Below are positions 32,383-41,675 of a DNA stretch of 64,000 nucleotides, one piece after another. The stretch comes from Paenibacillus sp. BIHB 4019 (GTDB lineage Bacteria; Bacillota; Bacilli; Paenibacillales; Paenibacillaceae). The notes under the pieces were generated by a model. The model was not told the DNA's origin. It made no database searches and worked only from the letters and a program-made list of their open reading frames with translations. The stretch is taken from the NCBI RefSeq assembly GCF_002741035.1, contig NZ_CP016808.1:372001-436000 (forward strand). Reading direction: 5' to 3'. How positions within the stretch are numbered: position 1 is the first letter of the stretch; every line of letters begins with the position of its first letter. Position numbers and translations under genes: made by a program.

Positions 32383-32500
32383 AGCCTGCTTGTATTGCCG
32401 CAGGTGGGCTTCTCCCTATTTTACCATTATGTTGGGCAAGTGTTCAAAATCATTGGACTGCCTATACATTTTAGATGTGCACAGCCTCCATAATCAGCAC

Positions 32501-32545
32501 AAAAAACCGCCAGCCGCAGGCGGCAAATGCCACGCTGGCTGACGG
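32501..32545 (-). terminator. Terminator after the MBL-fold gene
   Basis: GTCAGCCAGC pairs imperfectly with GCTGGCGG on the minus strand, followed by six T (32501-32506). Confidence 0.7.
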
Positions 32546-32580
32546 TAATATTGCCATTCTCTTGTACAATGCCTAAGCGA

Positions 32581-33225
32581 TTATCGCGTAAAAGGATTAT
32601 TCGCCTTCTCAAAGCCAATCGTCGTCCGCGGGCCATGCCCCGGATATACTTTAACCTCATCAGGCAGCTTGTAAAGCTTGCCTTGAATGGAATCGTACAA
32701 ATCCCGCTCGCGGCTGCCCGGCAAATCTGTACGTCCAACGGAGAGCCTAAACAGCACGTCGCCGGAAAAAAGATCGTTGCCGCGCAAAAAGCTCACGCTG
32801 CCCGGGGAATGGCCCGGCGTATGCATAACGCGAAATTTCTCGCCCAGCAGCTCCAGCGTCATCCCTTCATCCAAGGCGTATTCCGCTGGATCGGTCGTCA
32901 GCGGCGGCGTAACTTCCTGCCAGCGCATGGAACCATTTTTCCCAGCATCCGTCAGCCAGTCGGCCTCCAGATCGTGAATATAAACCGGGCAGCCTGCCGC
33001 TTTGCGAACCTCGTCCACACCGCCCATATGATCGAAGTGGGCATGCGTCAGCAAAATCGCCTCAATATGCGTATCGGCAATCCGCTTCAGCACGCCTTTC
33101 GGGTTCATGCCCGGGTCAATGATAAGGCCCCGTTCCTTGCCTGTTTCCTCATCCTTTACCGTGAGCAGGTAACAATTGGTCTGGAGAGGTCCCAGCGCAA
33201 ATGACTCAACTCGCATTTCACTCAT
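32581..33225 (-). CDS. Metallo-beta-lactamase-fold hydrolase (glyoxalase II-like)
   Basis: 214 residues. THAHFDH (His61, His63, Asp65, His66) binds the dinuclear metal centre; further ligands lie in HTPGHSPGS (about 136), FSGDVLF and a C-terminal YPGHGPRT. This matches the small YqgX/GloB-like branch of cytoplasmic thioester hydrolases. The substrate cannot be told from sequence. GGAGCG precedes the ATG. It follows the thioredoxin-fold gene by 23 bases, so both probably share an mRNA, ended by the terminator at 32501. Confidence 0.9.
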   Translation of the reverse strand: MSEMRVESFALGPLQTNCYLLTVKDEETGKERGLIIDPGMNPKGVLKRIADTHIEAILLTHAHFDHMGGVDEVRKAAGCPVYIHDLEADWLTDAGKNGSMRWQEVTPPLTTDPAEYALDEGMTLELLGEKFRVMHTPGHSPGSVSFLRGNDLFSGDVLFRLSVGRTDLPGSRERDLYDSIQGKLYKLPDEVKVYPGHGPRTTIGFEKANNPFTR

Positions 33226-33248
33226 GATCAGCGCTCCTATTCTTCTGT

Positions 33249-33815
33249 TTAGAACGACTCCAGCAGGTCGCGCAGCTCTTTCACAATAACCGAATGATAG
33301 CCTGTGCCTTCGCCGTAACGGCGGCCCATTTCTTGGCGGACAAGTCCAAGCTTGTCTTGATAATCTGCTGCTTCACGGTCTGGATTTTCCAGCTTGAATG
33401 CGGTCATCGCTTCTTGAACATGCTTAGGACGCGGTCCCCATTGTCCGAGCACATGGCCGCCTGTATCTGCAATAATAACGATCGGAACCGCGCGGCCGCC
33501 CATGGTCAAAAACTGCTCCATCGTATCGAGATGCTCCTCCATAATGAGCACCTCTGTTGGGACGCCGCTATTTTCGAGCGCACGGAATACAACCGGAATA
33601 TTGCGAATGACATCGCCGCACCACTCTGCCATCAAGATCAAGCAGCGCAAATCGTCGCGGTTGTTCAGCGATTCGAAAAATTCGCGATCGCTTTCATCCG
33701 TCCAAGCAAACTGGTTGTACCAGTCTTGAAAAGCCTCTTTATTTTTCTCCATGCCGTCGATGAATTGCTGCGGGGTAATGCCTTTATTCAATTTCTCTGC
33801 TACGCTTTTGCTCAT
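33249..33815 (-). CDS. Thioredoxin-fold protein with a single active-site cysteine
   Basis: 188 residues from the ATG at 33815, which GAGGG precedes; 20 more upstream codons lack a site. LMAEWCGDVIRNIPV holds one Cys where thioredoxins have CxxC, and a cis-Pro lies in GRAVPIVIIAD. This is the pattern of the Thioredoxin_9 group, which includes many uncharacterised Bacillota proteins; a disulfide exchange role would need a partner thiol. Co-oriented with the hydrolase gene downstream and the DedA gene upstream. Confidence 0.8.
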   Translation of the reverse strand: MSKSVAEKLNKGITPQQFIDGMEKNKEAFQDWYNQFAWTDESDREFFESLNNRDDLRCLILMAEWCGDVIRNIPVVFRALENSGVPTEVLIMEEHLDTMEQFLTMGGRAVPIVIIADTGGHVLGQWGPRPKHVQEAMTAFKLENPDREAADYQDKLGLVRQEMGRRYGEGTGYHSVIVKELRDLLESF

Positions 33816-33874
33816 AATTAATGACCCTCTTTCTCCTGTTATATGTATCGTAGATTCATACGGATCAGGCTGCA

Positions 33875-34483
33875 TTACGCCGATTTTTTACGTGATTTTC
33901 TAAATTTATAAAGCGAATAAACAATGATTAACAATACTGCGAGAATAATAGCTGGAAGCACATAATCCTTCGCCTGCTCATGAATGTTTTCCCAATTTTC
34001 GCCAAGCGAGCGGCCCAAATGGACGAACAATAGCGCCCATGGCAGGGAAGCAGCTGCGGTAAGTGCAGTAAACAGCCAGAAATTCATCTTCGCCATGCCC
34101 GCGGGAATCGAGATGACTTGACGCATGACGGGAACGAAACGGGCTGTAAATACTATGCCGGAGCCATATTTTTTGAACCATTCTTCGGCTAGGTCGACAT
34201 GCTTCTTTTTAATTTTAATATATTTTCCGTATTTCTCCACCAGGGGACGTCCGCCGAATCTGCCGAAAGCATACAAAATCCAGTTTTGACCAACCGCGCC
34301 GAGCGTTCCAAAAAAGACGGCGCCCGCGTAAGAAATTTCGCCTTTGTACACCAAGTAGCCGCCAAAGCCAAGTACAATCTCGCTTGGAATGACCTCCATC
34401 AGCAAACCGATCAAAATCCCAAAGTAGCCAAGGCTTTCAATCCATAAAAGCAGGGTATGCAAAATCTCCGAAATGCTATCCAT
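33875..34483 (-). CDS. DedA family membrane protein
   Basis: 202 residues with about five membrane segments and the DedA signature: MEVIPSEIVLGFGGYL with an acidic residue (about 30) and FTARFVPVMRQVISIPAGMAKM with the paired arginines (about 115-125). DedA proteins include undecaprenyl-phosphate and phospholipid flippases or transporters dependent on proton motive force. ATG at 34483, seven bases after GAGAGG; the GTG one codon earlier is possible. A link to the undecaprenyl-based glycan cluster downstream is speculative. Confidence 0.9.
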   Translation of the reverse strand: MDSISEILHTLLLWIESLGYFGILIGLLMEVIPSEIVLGFGGYLVYKGEISYAGAVFFGTLGAVGQNWILYAFGRFGGRPLVEKYGKYIKIKKKHVDLAEEWFKKYGSGIVFTARFVPVMRQVISIPAGMAKMNFWLFTALTAAASLPWALLFVHLGRSLGENWENIHEQAKDYVLPAIILAVLLIIVYSLYKFRKSRKKSA

Positions 34484-34630
34484 CACGCTTGCCTCTCACA
34501 TCCTCTCTAAACTACTGCTTCGCTTGTTATTCTACCACACCGAAGGAAGGCTCATCCAGTCGAAAGCGTGCAGGTGACGTTCATGCGGGCGGAAGCATAC
34601 ATATAGAGGAAAGAGAGGAGCGGGTCTGCC

Positions 34631-34942
34631 ATGAAGCCTACTGCCCAGAAGCATGACTCAAGCCTGCCTACCGCTCGCAAAATACGGCGTGCCTGCAGCA
34701 ATGAGCTGTACCGTACGGCCAAACGTTTGAAGCTGTGGGTGTCCAAAGAAAAGCTTGATCAGGCGGAAAATTTGTATTTTAAGAAGGTAGCAGTCAATCT
34801 GCTGTGGATTCACGAGCATAAGAGCAATCGCAAGCTGCTCGCGGATTGGTGGGATGAGAACGTCTCCGCTGAAATCGCCGAGCTATGGGAGACGGACCGG
34901 GAGAAGCTAAGCGAAGCTTTCCGCGAGTCGTTTGGCGGATAA
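34631..34942 (+). CDS. Conserved hypothetical protein (103 aa)
   Basis: A basic then acidic helical protein; ARKIRRACSNELYRTAKRLKLWV near the N-terminus and LADWWDENVSAEIAELW near the C-terminus look conserved in character. GAGAGGAG precedes the ATG. I do not recognise a named family. Single gene ended by the hairpin at 34971. Confidence 0.65.
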   Translation: MKPTAQKHDSSLPTARKIRRACSNELYRTAKRLKLWVSKEKLDQAENLYFKKVAVNLLWIHEHKSNRKLLADWWDENVSAEIAELWETDREKLSEAFRESFGG

Positions 34943-34970
34943 GAGAAAATGCCCGGCCTGTGCGGGTACG

Positions 34971-35024
34971 AAAAAAGCAGGATTTTTCTATGGGCCGCTG
35001 GCCTGAGAAAATACCCTGCTTTTC
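34971..35024. terminator. Long bidirectional terminator
   Basis: AAAGCAGG/CCTGCTTT, then ATTTTTCT/AGAAAAT and GGGCC/GGCC stack into a stem of over 20 bp; it separates the plus gene at 34631 from the minus sspH unit. Confidence 0.8.
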
Positions 35025-35057
35025 ATCATATGCTGAGGCTGCCTCTTGAGGCGGGAA

Positions 35058-35237
35058 TTACTCTTCCCGCAGCCGCTCCACCGATACCGTTTCCGTATTC
35101 AATGGATTGGAGCCCACCTGTACGGTTGCCATGCTGTTCGCTACGTCGACATGCTCGATCCATACGGCTTTCCCATCAAGCTGCACTCCAATTGTTTGCG
35201 ATGAATCATAGATCTGCTTGGCGCGCGAAACGTCCAT
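35058..35237 (-). CDS. sspH: Small acid-soluble spore protein H
   Basis: 59 residues. MDVSRAKQIYDSSQTIGV, then VWIEHVDVANSMATVQV and a C-terminal VSVERLREE match SspH (B. subtilis pattern: RAQEI..SP....V.Y.G..IYIQHVDE.N.TARVY). H-type SASPs are made in the forespore under sigma-G/F and bind in the spore core. GGAGGGA lies before the ATG at 35237. It follows the 66-codon gene at 35263 by 25 bases and probably shares its transcript. Confidence 0.85.
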   Translation of the reverse strand: MDVSRAKQIYDSSQTIGVQLDGKAVWIEHVDVANSMATVQVGSNPLNTETVSVERLREE

Positions 35238-35262
35238 CAGGATCCCTCCTTAAGCTTAATTG

Positions 35263-35463
35263 CTATCTGCCTTCTTCCTCCATCGTATCGGTCGTCGATT
35301 CATCAATAAGGCCGTTATGAGGCGTTACATTGCCTCCTCCAAGCCCTTCGTTCACCATACGGTCAATATCCATAAAATAATCGGAGCGCCCTTCATGCTG
35401 GGCGTCAACGCCTGTACCATTAGTCGTGTTTTCGCCTGCTGGTTGCTCATTCATATCTGTCAT
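35263..35463 (-). CDS. Small acidic hypothetical protein (66 aa)
   Basis: The product begins MTDMNEQPAGENTTNGTG and is acidic, Gly/Asn-rich and without predicted structure. AAAGGAGGGAAGG is a strong site before the ATG. First cistron of the unit with sspH, so a sporulation-time protein is likely. I recognise no family. Confidence 0.65.
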   Translation of the reverse strand: MTDMNEQPAGENTTNGTGVDAQHEGRSDYFMDIDRMVNEGLGGGNVTPHNGLIDESTTDTMEEEGR

Positions 35464-35558
35464 TGCCTTCCCTCCTTTCTTTAAACAGCTCCTTGCCTAC
35501 TTGCAAAATATGCCCGATCGGACACTTGTTCATTCACTCCTGCCGTACAAGTGCCCGC

Positions 35559-37004
35559 TTATAATAACGGAGACAGCAGATGCGCAGCAGCTTCCGCCAT
35601 TTTCTGAAGGACTGGCCGCTCCGAAAAACGGTTTAAGCTCAGCTCCTCGCTATCCCGCTCATCCTGCCGAAAATCCCGCTTCAGCTGCGAAATAGATCCC
35701 GCATCAAATAAAAGCGCATTTTGCTCATAATTGTTGTAGAAGCTGCGCATATCCATATTCGCCGTTCCCACTGACGCCAGCATGCGATCAATGATGAGCA
35801 CCTTGGCGTGTATAAATCCTTTGCGATAGCGAAACACCTTAATCCCCGCCTTAAGCAGCGGCTCTACATAGGAAAGCGTAGCCCACAATACAAGCTGGGA
35901 ATCCCCTTTGCCCGGAATAATAATGCGCACATCGACGCCGCTCAGCGCCGCTACCCGCAGCGCCATCAGCAATCCCGGATCAGGTATAAAATAGGGCGTT
36001 GACAAGCTTATGCTTTCTTTCGCAGCCATTACCGAAGCAACGACTGATTCCAATATCGGCTCCCCGATTTGATCAGGGCCTCCAGGCGTAATCAATACGG
36101 GATCGTTGCCTTCACAATGATGAAGCGGCATATAGAGCGCTCCGCTCAGCTCTTCTTTTGCTGCAAAAGCCCAATCGCTCCTGAACAGCTGCTGTAAAAA
36201 ATAAACCGCATCTCCCTCCAGCTGCACATGGGTATCCCGCCAAAATCCAAGCCTCGGATTTTTGCCCAAATATTCATCGCCTATATTAATACCTCCAACG
36301 AAGCCGATTTTGCCGTCTATGACTGCGATTTTACTGTGATTGCGGTTGTTCAGCCGCCGCTCGTACCAAGCATGGCGCGGCGGTAAAAAGCAGCTTGTCT
36401 GAATGCCGGCCATATCAAGCTCATGAATATAGGCTTGGCTTAGATTCATGCTGCCGATGCCGTCATACAGCACGCGAACTTTCACGCCTGCCTTTGCCCG
36501 CTCGATTAAAGCATGCTTGAATCGCTGCCCAATCCCATCATCCCGTATCGTATAATAATCAAGATGAATATAGCTTTGTGCCCGGCTTATAGCCGCCAAG
36601 ATCGCCTCGTAGGTATCGTGCCCATTTTGGAGCACATGGACCTTGTTGCACAGCGTAATACAGTGGCCCTTCGAAGCCGTCAACAGCCGGAATAACTGTT
36701 TTTGCCCATCAAGCTCCGGACTTGCCTTCAAATCAGCAAAGCTTTGCGCATTGTGCGTTAGCTTCCCGGCTTGGAGAAGCTTCTCTTGAGCCAGCCGTTT
36801 ATGAGTATGGCTGCTTTGGCGATTCACCGGCCGTGCAAGCAGCAAGTAAAGCGCAATTCCCAAAATCGGCAGCAGCATCGTAATCGTCAGCCAAGCAGCT
36901 AGGCGGGCAGGCCTACGATATTCCATTGTGAAGATAAATACAAATTGCAGTAAATATAGCCCTAGAACGATGGCTAGGGCAATGATAATCAACCAAACGG
37001 ACAT
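35559..37004 (-). CDS. cls: Cardiolipin synthase
   Basis: 481 residues: two N-terminal membrane segments (about 4-26 and 34-56) and two phospholipase D motifs, HSKIAVID (His223, Lys225, Asp230) and HAKVLIID (His399, Lys401, Asp406), each followed by the G(G/T)xN pattern. The enzyme joins two phosphatidylglycerols into cardiolipin and glycerol at the membrane. Length is normal for ClsA. AAGGGGG precedes the ATG. Single gene. Confidence 0.94.
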   Translation of the reverse strand: MSVWLIIIALAIVLGLYLLQFVFIFTMEYRRPARLAAWLTITMLLPILGIALYLLLARPVNRQSSHTHKRLAQEKLLQAGKLTHNAQSFADLKASPELDGQKQLFRLLTASKGHCITLCNKVHVLQNGHDTYEAILAAISRAQSYIHLDYYTIRDDGIGQRFKHALIERAKAGVKVRVLYDGIGSMNLSQAYIHELDMAGIQTSCFLPPRHAWYERRLNNRNHSKIAVIDGKIGFVGGINIGDEYLGKNPRLGFWRDTHVQLEGDAVYFLQQLFRSDWAFAAKEELSGALYMPLHHCEGNDPVLITPGGPDQIGEPILESVVASVMAAKESISLSTPYFIPDPGLLMALRVAALSGVDVRIIIPGKGDSQLVLWATLSYVEPLLKAGIKVFRYRKGFIHAKVLIIDRMLASVGTANMDMRSFYNNYEQNALLFDAGSISQLKRDFRQDERDSEELSLNRFSERPVLQKMAEAAAHLLSPLL

Positions 37005-37196
37005 GAAGGTCCCCCTTGTTGTGTGACGCGTGTTTAAAGCGGAGCATAACCTACCAATTTTTCTAATGTATTACAAACAAGCAACTTGCGGCTAGAATCC
37101 TGCTTATTTAGTGTCCACGGTTCATCGTTCCATTATGCGCTTGTTTCTGTATAAACAAGCTGATTTGATATGCAGTAGATTAAAAACACATAACAA

Positions 37197-37239
37197 AACA
37201 GCACGCGCTCCCGATTACCGAATCGGGGCGCGTGCTGTT
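37197..37239 (-). terminator. Terminator at the end of the glycan region
   Basis: AACAGCACGCGC pairs with GCGCGTGCTGTT and CCCGATT with AATCGGG inside; TTTTGTT follows on the minus strand. It lies past the glycosyltransferase gene ending at 37354. The remainder of the 37.0-37.35 kb gap shows nothing I can support. Confidence 0.85.
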
Positions 37240-37353
37240 CATTGCACAACAATGCTATCTGCTGGAAGGTTTACTAAGTATCGTTGCTACAATCGCTACT
37301 AACATAAGCAGCTTCATCTTTAATTTAGCGAATATCTTTATCTGCTAATTAGG

Positions 37354-38334
37354 CTAGCCTGTTCGTTTCATAGGAGTTGACGCGTCGGTAACGCGATGCA
37401 TTCGGTCCCAAATCAGCTTATGCATGCTGAAATACCTGCACAAAAACACCGGAAGACGTTTATGTTTTATACCCAGCTTGTAGCCGATAAGCTTAGCTGC
37501 TGATTCCGCAAAAAGCACAGGTATCAAATGATAACGATGCTCTTTCAGCAAGCATTGCAGCTGGGTTTTGACAAGCTTAAAGCCGGGCTTGCCCACTTTG
37601 CTAAAAGGGATAATCCATTCATTACGGCACATCGATACTCCATTGTCAAAAAAACGCCTGAACTGCTGCATTAGCGTATAATCATGAGAATGGTAAACGC
37701 CAGCTTCCGCCGCATAAGCAATGCTGTATCCGTTCATGACACAGGTTGCGGCCATGAACATATCCTCATTAAAAATAACAGGAGCATCAAAGCTGCCCAT
37801 TTCATAAAAGGTTTCTCTGCGATAGGCCGCGCATACATTCGAGCAAATAAATGTTTGAATGCCCATTTGATCAATATCTGCTTTAGATTTCAATCGCGGC
37901 TCAGGCGGATAATTAGATGCTCTCGCCAACCGCTCCAATATACCTGCATGGGGATATGGTATTTGCCTTGCGTAGGAGCAGGAGGTACTAGCATCATCAA
38001 GCAGCGGCTGGACAAGCTTTTCAAGCAGTTGTTCATCATAGGGCAGCGCATCCTGCGTCATAAATACGAAAAAATCGCCTTTTGCTTGGGCAGCAGCCGT
38101 ATTGCGCGTACCGCCATGATCAAATTCGCTGCGCAGCACCGTCATCACACGCGTCCCCAGTTGAAGCGCCCGCTCAGGTGTACCATCCTCGGAGCTGGAG
38201 TCCATAACGATAATTTCGTAGGGCAGCAGTGTTTGTTTCTGCAGCCTTTGAATAAGCTCAACAAACTCCAAACCTGCGTTTAATGTAGGAATTATTACCG
38301 AAACCTTCACATTTGTACTGCCATCAGTAAGCAT
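37354..38334 (-). CDS. Glycosyltransferase family 2 (rhamnosyltransferase type)
   Basis: About 326 residues with a GT-A fold: KVSVIIPTLNAG (N-terminus), IIVMDSSSEDGT, FVFMTQDALPYD with the DxA-type metal motif, and FNEDMFMAATCVM (the ED base motif). The C-terminal region with Arg/Lys and YHSHDYTLMQQFRRFFD resembles WbbL/RfbF-type rhamnosyltransferases. It would add a sugar to the lipid-linked glycan at the inner membrane face. The ATG at 38334 is preferred; it overlaps the end of the upstream phosphotransferase gene, so they are coupled. Confidence 0.88.
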   Translation of the reverse strand: MLTDGSTNVKVSVIIPTLNAGLEFVELIQRLQKQTLLPYEIIVMDSSSEDGTPERALQLGTRVMTVLRSEFDHGGTRNTAAAQAKGDFFVFMTQDALPYDEQLLEKLVQPLLDDASTSCSYARQIPYPHAGILERLARASNYPPEPRLKSKADIDQMGIQTFICSNVCAAYRRETFYEMGSFDAPVIFNEDMFMAATCVMNGYSIAYAAEAGVYHSHDYTLMQQFRRFFDNGVSMCRNEWIIPFSKVGKPGFKLVKTQLQCLLKEHRYHLIPVLFAESAAKLIGYKLGIKHKRLPVFLCRYFSMHKLIWDRMHRVTDASTPMKRTG

Positions 38335-39730
38335 TTTTATTGACAAACCCTCTCACAATCGTCATTACGATGATTTTCAAATCCAAAATAAAAGTCCAGT
38401 TTTCAATATAAAATAAATCATGTACGATTCGATCCTCAATGGAAGTATCACCACGAAGCCCATTCGTCTGCGCCCAACCGGTAATGCCGGGACGAATCTG
38501 ATGCTTGATCATATACTTCGGAATCTCTTCTTTGAACTGGTTAACGAAGTACGGACGCTCCGGGCGTGGCCCGACAACGCTCATATGTCCGAACAGCACA
38601 TTAAAAAACTGCGGCAGCTCGTCAAGGCTCGTGCGGCGCAGGAAGCTGCCAAACTTCGTACGGCGCGGATCATTTTCCACTGTCCACTGAGTATTGGACA
38701 CTTCGCCAGTCGACACGCGCATCGAGCGAAATTTATACATGAAGAAATTTTTGCGGTTTAACCCCATCCGCTCCTGCTTAAACAAAACCGGTCCAGGGGA
38801 TGTCAGCTTGATGCCAATGACCGTCGCCAGCATAATAGGTGAAGTAATAAGGATAGCAATCAGCGAAAAAATAATATCAAAGCCGCGCTTCAGTACACGA
38901 TTACTCAGCTCATCTAGCGGAACATCCCGTACATTTATAAGCGGAATACCAGCAAAATTATCAAAAAATGGCCTAGCGGGCAACAAATCAAAAAAATCAG
39001 GGATAATTAGCGTCTTCACGCCAGTCTTCTCGCAAGTCTCAATAATCTGCGCATATTTCTTATGCGCTTCGAGCGGCAATGCGATAATAACCTCGTCAAT
39101 CGTAAGCTCATTCAGCTTCTCTTCAAGATCGTCTAGCTTTCCGATGATCGGCTGCATGAACTGATGCTCCTCCGCATGCTCACCCTGATAATCGTCTAGA
39201 AAACCGACTGCTTCATAACCTAGCTCAGGACGCTTCTGCAAATTGTGATAAAAGCTACGCCCCACTGAGCCAGCCCCGACAATTAGCACATAACGCTTGT
39301 TATAGCCACGTCGACGGAAGGAGAACAGCATTGATTTTACAATATAACGATAAAGGGCTATTGCAGCAATATTCATCAGGAAAAAAATTAATAGTAATTC
39401 CCGGGAAATATGTACTTCACCTGTGAAGTAAAATAAGCTGAGCAAGAACAGGAAACTGATCGTCTGAATCTGTATAATCTTCAGTACTTCATATGAATAA
39501 TTTTTACGCCGTTTAGGCGAATAAAACTGCAAATAAAAACCGACTACGACAGCTGAAAATGAATAGACGGTTCCCCAAACCAAATAGGTGGAAAAAGGAA
39601 CGGAATTCACATAGGACAACCAGTCGCTATAAAATTTAAGCCAATAGGCGGCGAGAAATACGATTAACGTACATAACAGATCCGCAAGCATATATAACTG
39701 GGACAATATCCTCTGGTTTTGCCGGATCAT
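38324..39730 (-). CDS. Undecaprenyl-phosphate hexose-1-phosphate transferase (WbaP/CpsE family)
   Basis: About 468 residues: four to five N-terminal membrane segments (to about 115), a CoA-binding-like/Rossmann part ([18 protein letters not shown]), one further segment and the bacterial sugar transferase domain ([46 protein letters not shown]). It moves glucose- or galactose-1-phosphate onto undecaprenyl phosphate and so starts the glycan chain. ATG at 39730 with GGGTGA upstream; a GTG six codons earlier is possible. A terminator separates it from the rml operon upstream, so it has its own promoter. Confidence 0.92.
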   Translation of the reverse strand: MIRQNQRILSQLYMLADLLCTLIVFLAAYWLKFYSDWLSYVNSVPFSTYLVWGTVYSFSAVVVGFYLQFYSPKRRKNYSYEVLKIIQIQTISFLFLLSLFYFTGEVHISRELLLIFFLMNIAAIALYRYIVKSMLFSFRRRGYNKRYVLIVGAGSVGRSFYHNLQKRPELGYEAVGFLDDYQGEHAEEHQFMQPIIGKLDDLEEKLNELTIDEVIIALPLEAHKKYAQIIETCEKTGVKTLIIPDFFDLLPARPFFDNFAGIPLINVRDVPLDELSNRVLKRGFDIIFSLIAILITSPIMLATVIGIKLTSPGPVLFKQERMGLNRKNFFMYKFRSMRVSTGEVSNTQWTVENDPRRTKFGSFLRRTSLDELPQFFNVLFGHMSVVGPRPERPYFVNQFKEEIPKYMIKHQIRPGITGWAQTNGLRGDTSIEDRIVHDLFYIENWTFILDLKIIVMTIVRGFVNKNAY

Positions 39731-39796
39731 AAATGCAAATTCACCCACATTCTATCAGATTTCGACTCTAGTAATATTGTATCAAAATAAGGATGC

Positions 39797-39832
39797 AAAA
39801 AGAACCCCATATGTTTCCACATGGGATTCTCA
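39797..39832 (-). terminator. Terminator after the rml/glycosyltransferase operon
   Basis: GAATCCCATGTG pairs with CATATGGGGTTC around GAAA on the minus strand, then TTTTT. Confidence 0.88.
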
Positions 39833-39848
39833 ATAAACGACTAATTAA

Positions 39849-40796
39849 CTACCTACGCTTTTCCTTCATCTTGCGATTGACTTGCTTGCGCTTTCGCAGC
39901 ATTGCAGGCAGCATTTTGAAAATAACGGGCCAAGAACCAAGCAGCCCCGGTTCTCTAAGCAAAATATAAGCAAGCTTTGCAGCTTCCACAAAAGTCAGCA
40001 AGGGAATCAACCAGATCAGCTGCCAGCTGACAGGTTCATTTTTTATAAGCGTGAACCAGCGGTTTTGATACGAATGTCTACGGATGAACAAAGGGACAGA
40101 AAGGCGGCCGCCCTGCTTCCATCCTCGGTGATGCAGCGCACCCGCCGAAGGCACATAACTGGCTTTCCAGCCTAGCTTCTGTGCCCGCCACGCCACGTCC
40201 ACATCCTCTTTATAGGCAAAATAGTCCTCATCAAAAAACTGGCCTTCGATTTGAATATCACGGATCATTGCCATGCGATACACTGCCGCTGCTCCGGATA
40301 CCCCGAATACTTCCTGCGGTTTGCTCCAATTCACGACAGACTCGTGGGTGGCCAAATCATAGGCTTGGCGTGTCGGTCGCATGCCAAGTCCCGCACTGTC
40401 CATCTTTTTAGGATCGGAACCGAGTACTAGCTTCCCCGACACGCTGCCAACTTGCGGATGACTTTCCATGAAATCTACCGCTTCCAGCAAAAAATCTTGA
40501 TCCAACATCACATCGGGATTAAGAACCAGAACGTAATCAGCATCGGTTTGAGCGATCGCCTGATTTTGCCCGCCAGCAAATCCATTGTTTAAGATATTGG
40601 CGCTAAAATGAATATTTCCTTTCAAGTCCTCATTTGCGGCATAACGCTGCACAATCGCTTGTGTTCCATCACTGGAAGCATTATCAATAACAATAACCTG
40701 CTCTGGCCGCAAAGTCTGACGCAGAACTGCATGTAAGCACGCTTCAATATCCAAAGCACTATTGTAGGTCACGATACAGACGCTTGCTGTAGCCAT
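39849..40796 (-). CDS. Glycosyltransferase family 2
   Basis: 315 residues: VCIVTYNSALDIEACL, VIVIDNASSDGT, YVLVLNPDVML (DxD-type) and FAYKEDVDVAWRAQKLGW, which together mark a GT-A inverting transferase of the rhamnosyltransferase-like group. A hydrophobic C-terminal segment (about 245-270) and a basic tail suit membrane association. It ends the rmlA-rmlC-rmlB-rmlD operon, so L-rhamnose is the likely donor sugar. Ten bases separate it from rmlD. Confidence 0.9.
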   Translation of the reverse strand: MATASVCIVTYNSALDIEACLHAVLRQTLRPEQVIVIDNASSDGTQAIVQRYAANEDLKGNIHFSANILNNGFAGGQNQAIAQTDADYVLVLNPDVMLDQDFLLEAVDFMESHPQVGSVSGKLVLGSDPKKMDSAGLGMRPTRQAYDLATHESVVNWSKPQEVFGVSGAAAVYRMAMIRDIQIEGQFFDEDYFAYKEDVDVAWRAQKLGWKASYVPSAGALHHRGWKQGGRLSVPLFIRRHSYQNRWFTLIKNEPVSWQLIWLIPLLTFVEAAKLAYILLREPGLLGSWPVIFKMLPAMLRKRKQVNRKMKEKRR

Positions 40797-40805
40797 TGCA
40801 ACTCA

Positions 40806-41675
40806 TCACTCACTATCTTTCAAATAATGTTGCAGCGCTTCCCTCCATGGACGCAGCGGCTGTAAATCATTGCTGCGGATAGCACTGTGATCCATGACTG
40901 AATACGCTGGTCGTGGAGCGGGACGAGGAAACTCAGCAGTTGTACAAGGTTCTACCTGAATTTTCATCCCGCTCTCCTCAAATATCGCCTGAGCAAATTC
41001 ATGCCAAGAACAAACTCCCGTGTTAGAAGCATGGTAAATACCATAGTTTTCTGTCTGTACAAGCTTTAGTAAAAAATGGGCCAAATCATACGTATATGTT
41101 GGCGAGCCTAGCTGGTCTGAGACGATGTTCAAGTTGGCTCGTTCCGTTCCCATTTTCAGCATCGTCTTTACGAAGTTATTTCCGTACTTGCCAAATACCC
41201 AAGAAGTCCGAACAATAAAAAAACGATTATGAATCGTCTGGACCGCATATTCGCCTGCCAATTTGGATTTGCCGTATACCGTTTGCGGATTCGTATTGTC
41301 ATATTCATTATAGGGCACAGTACCTGTACCATCGAACACATAGTCTGTACTGATGTAGCAAAGCTTAATCCCCACCGCAGAAGCTGCAACTGCAAGATTC
41401 CGAGTTCCTGCCCCATTTACTCGAAAAGCCTCATCCGGCTCGGATTCGGCTTTATCAACGGCTGTATAAGCTCCACAGTGTATAATTGCGTCAGGGCAAT
41501 GCTTCGCGAGCACTGCACGACATTGCTCAATGTCTGTAACATCGAGTTCAGAGCGGCTAAGGGAGATAATCTCTATGCCCTCAGCCTTAGGCAAATGCGC
41601 AAGTTCTGCCCCTAACTGCCCTCCCGCACCAGTAACCACAATTCGCTGCGGCTTCCTAGGCTGCTGGGTAATCAT
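40806..41675 (-). CDS. rmlD: dTDP-4-dehydrorhamnose reductase
   Basis: 289 residues with an extended SDR fold: GAGGQLGAEL binds NADPH and YGKSKLAGE carries the catalytic Tyr/Lys. It makes dTDP-L-rhamnose, the last step of the pathway. The ATG overlaps the rmlB stop (ATGA). Order rmlA-C-B-D is that of many Gram-positive S-layer and capsule glycan clusters. Confidence 0.95.
   Translation of the reverse strand: MITQQPRKPQRIVVTGAGGQLGAELAHLPKAEGIEIISLSRSELDVTDIEQCRAVLAKHCPDAIIHCGAYTAVDKAESEPDEAFRVNGAGTRNLAVAASAVGIKLCYISTDYVFDGTGTVPYNEYDNTNPQTVYGKSKLAGEYAVQTIHNRFFIVRTSWVFGKYGNNFVKTMLKMGTERANLNIVSDQLGSPTYTYDLAHFLLKLVQTENYGIYHASNTGVCSWHEFAQAIFEESGMKIQVEPCTTAEFPRPAPRPAYSVMDHSAIRSNDLQPLRPWREALQHYLKDSE

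Noticed and set aside
37290..37353. A 20-codon hydrophobic peptide ORF on the minus strand
   Set aside because: No ribosome binding site and no conserved feature; too short to support as a gene.
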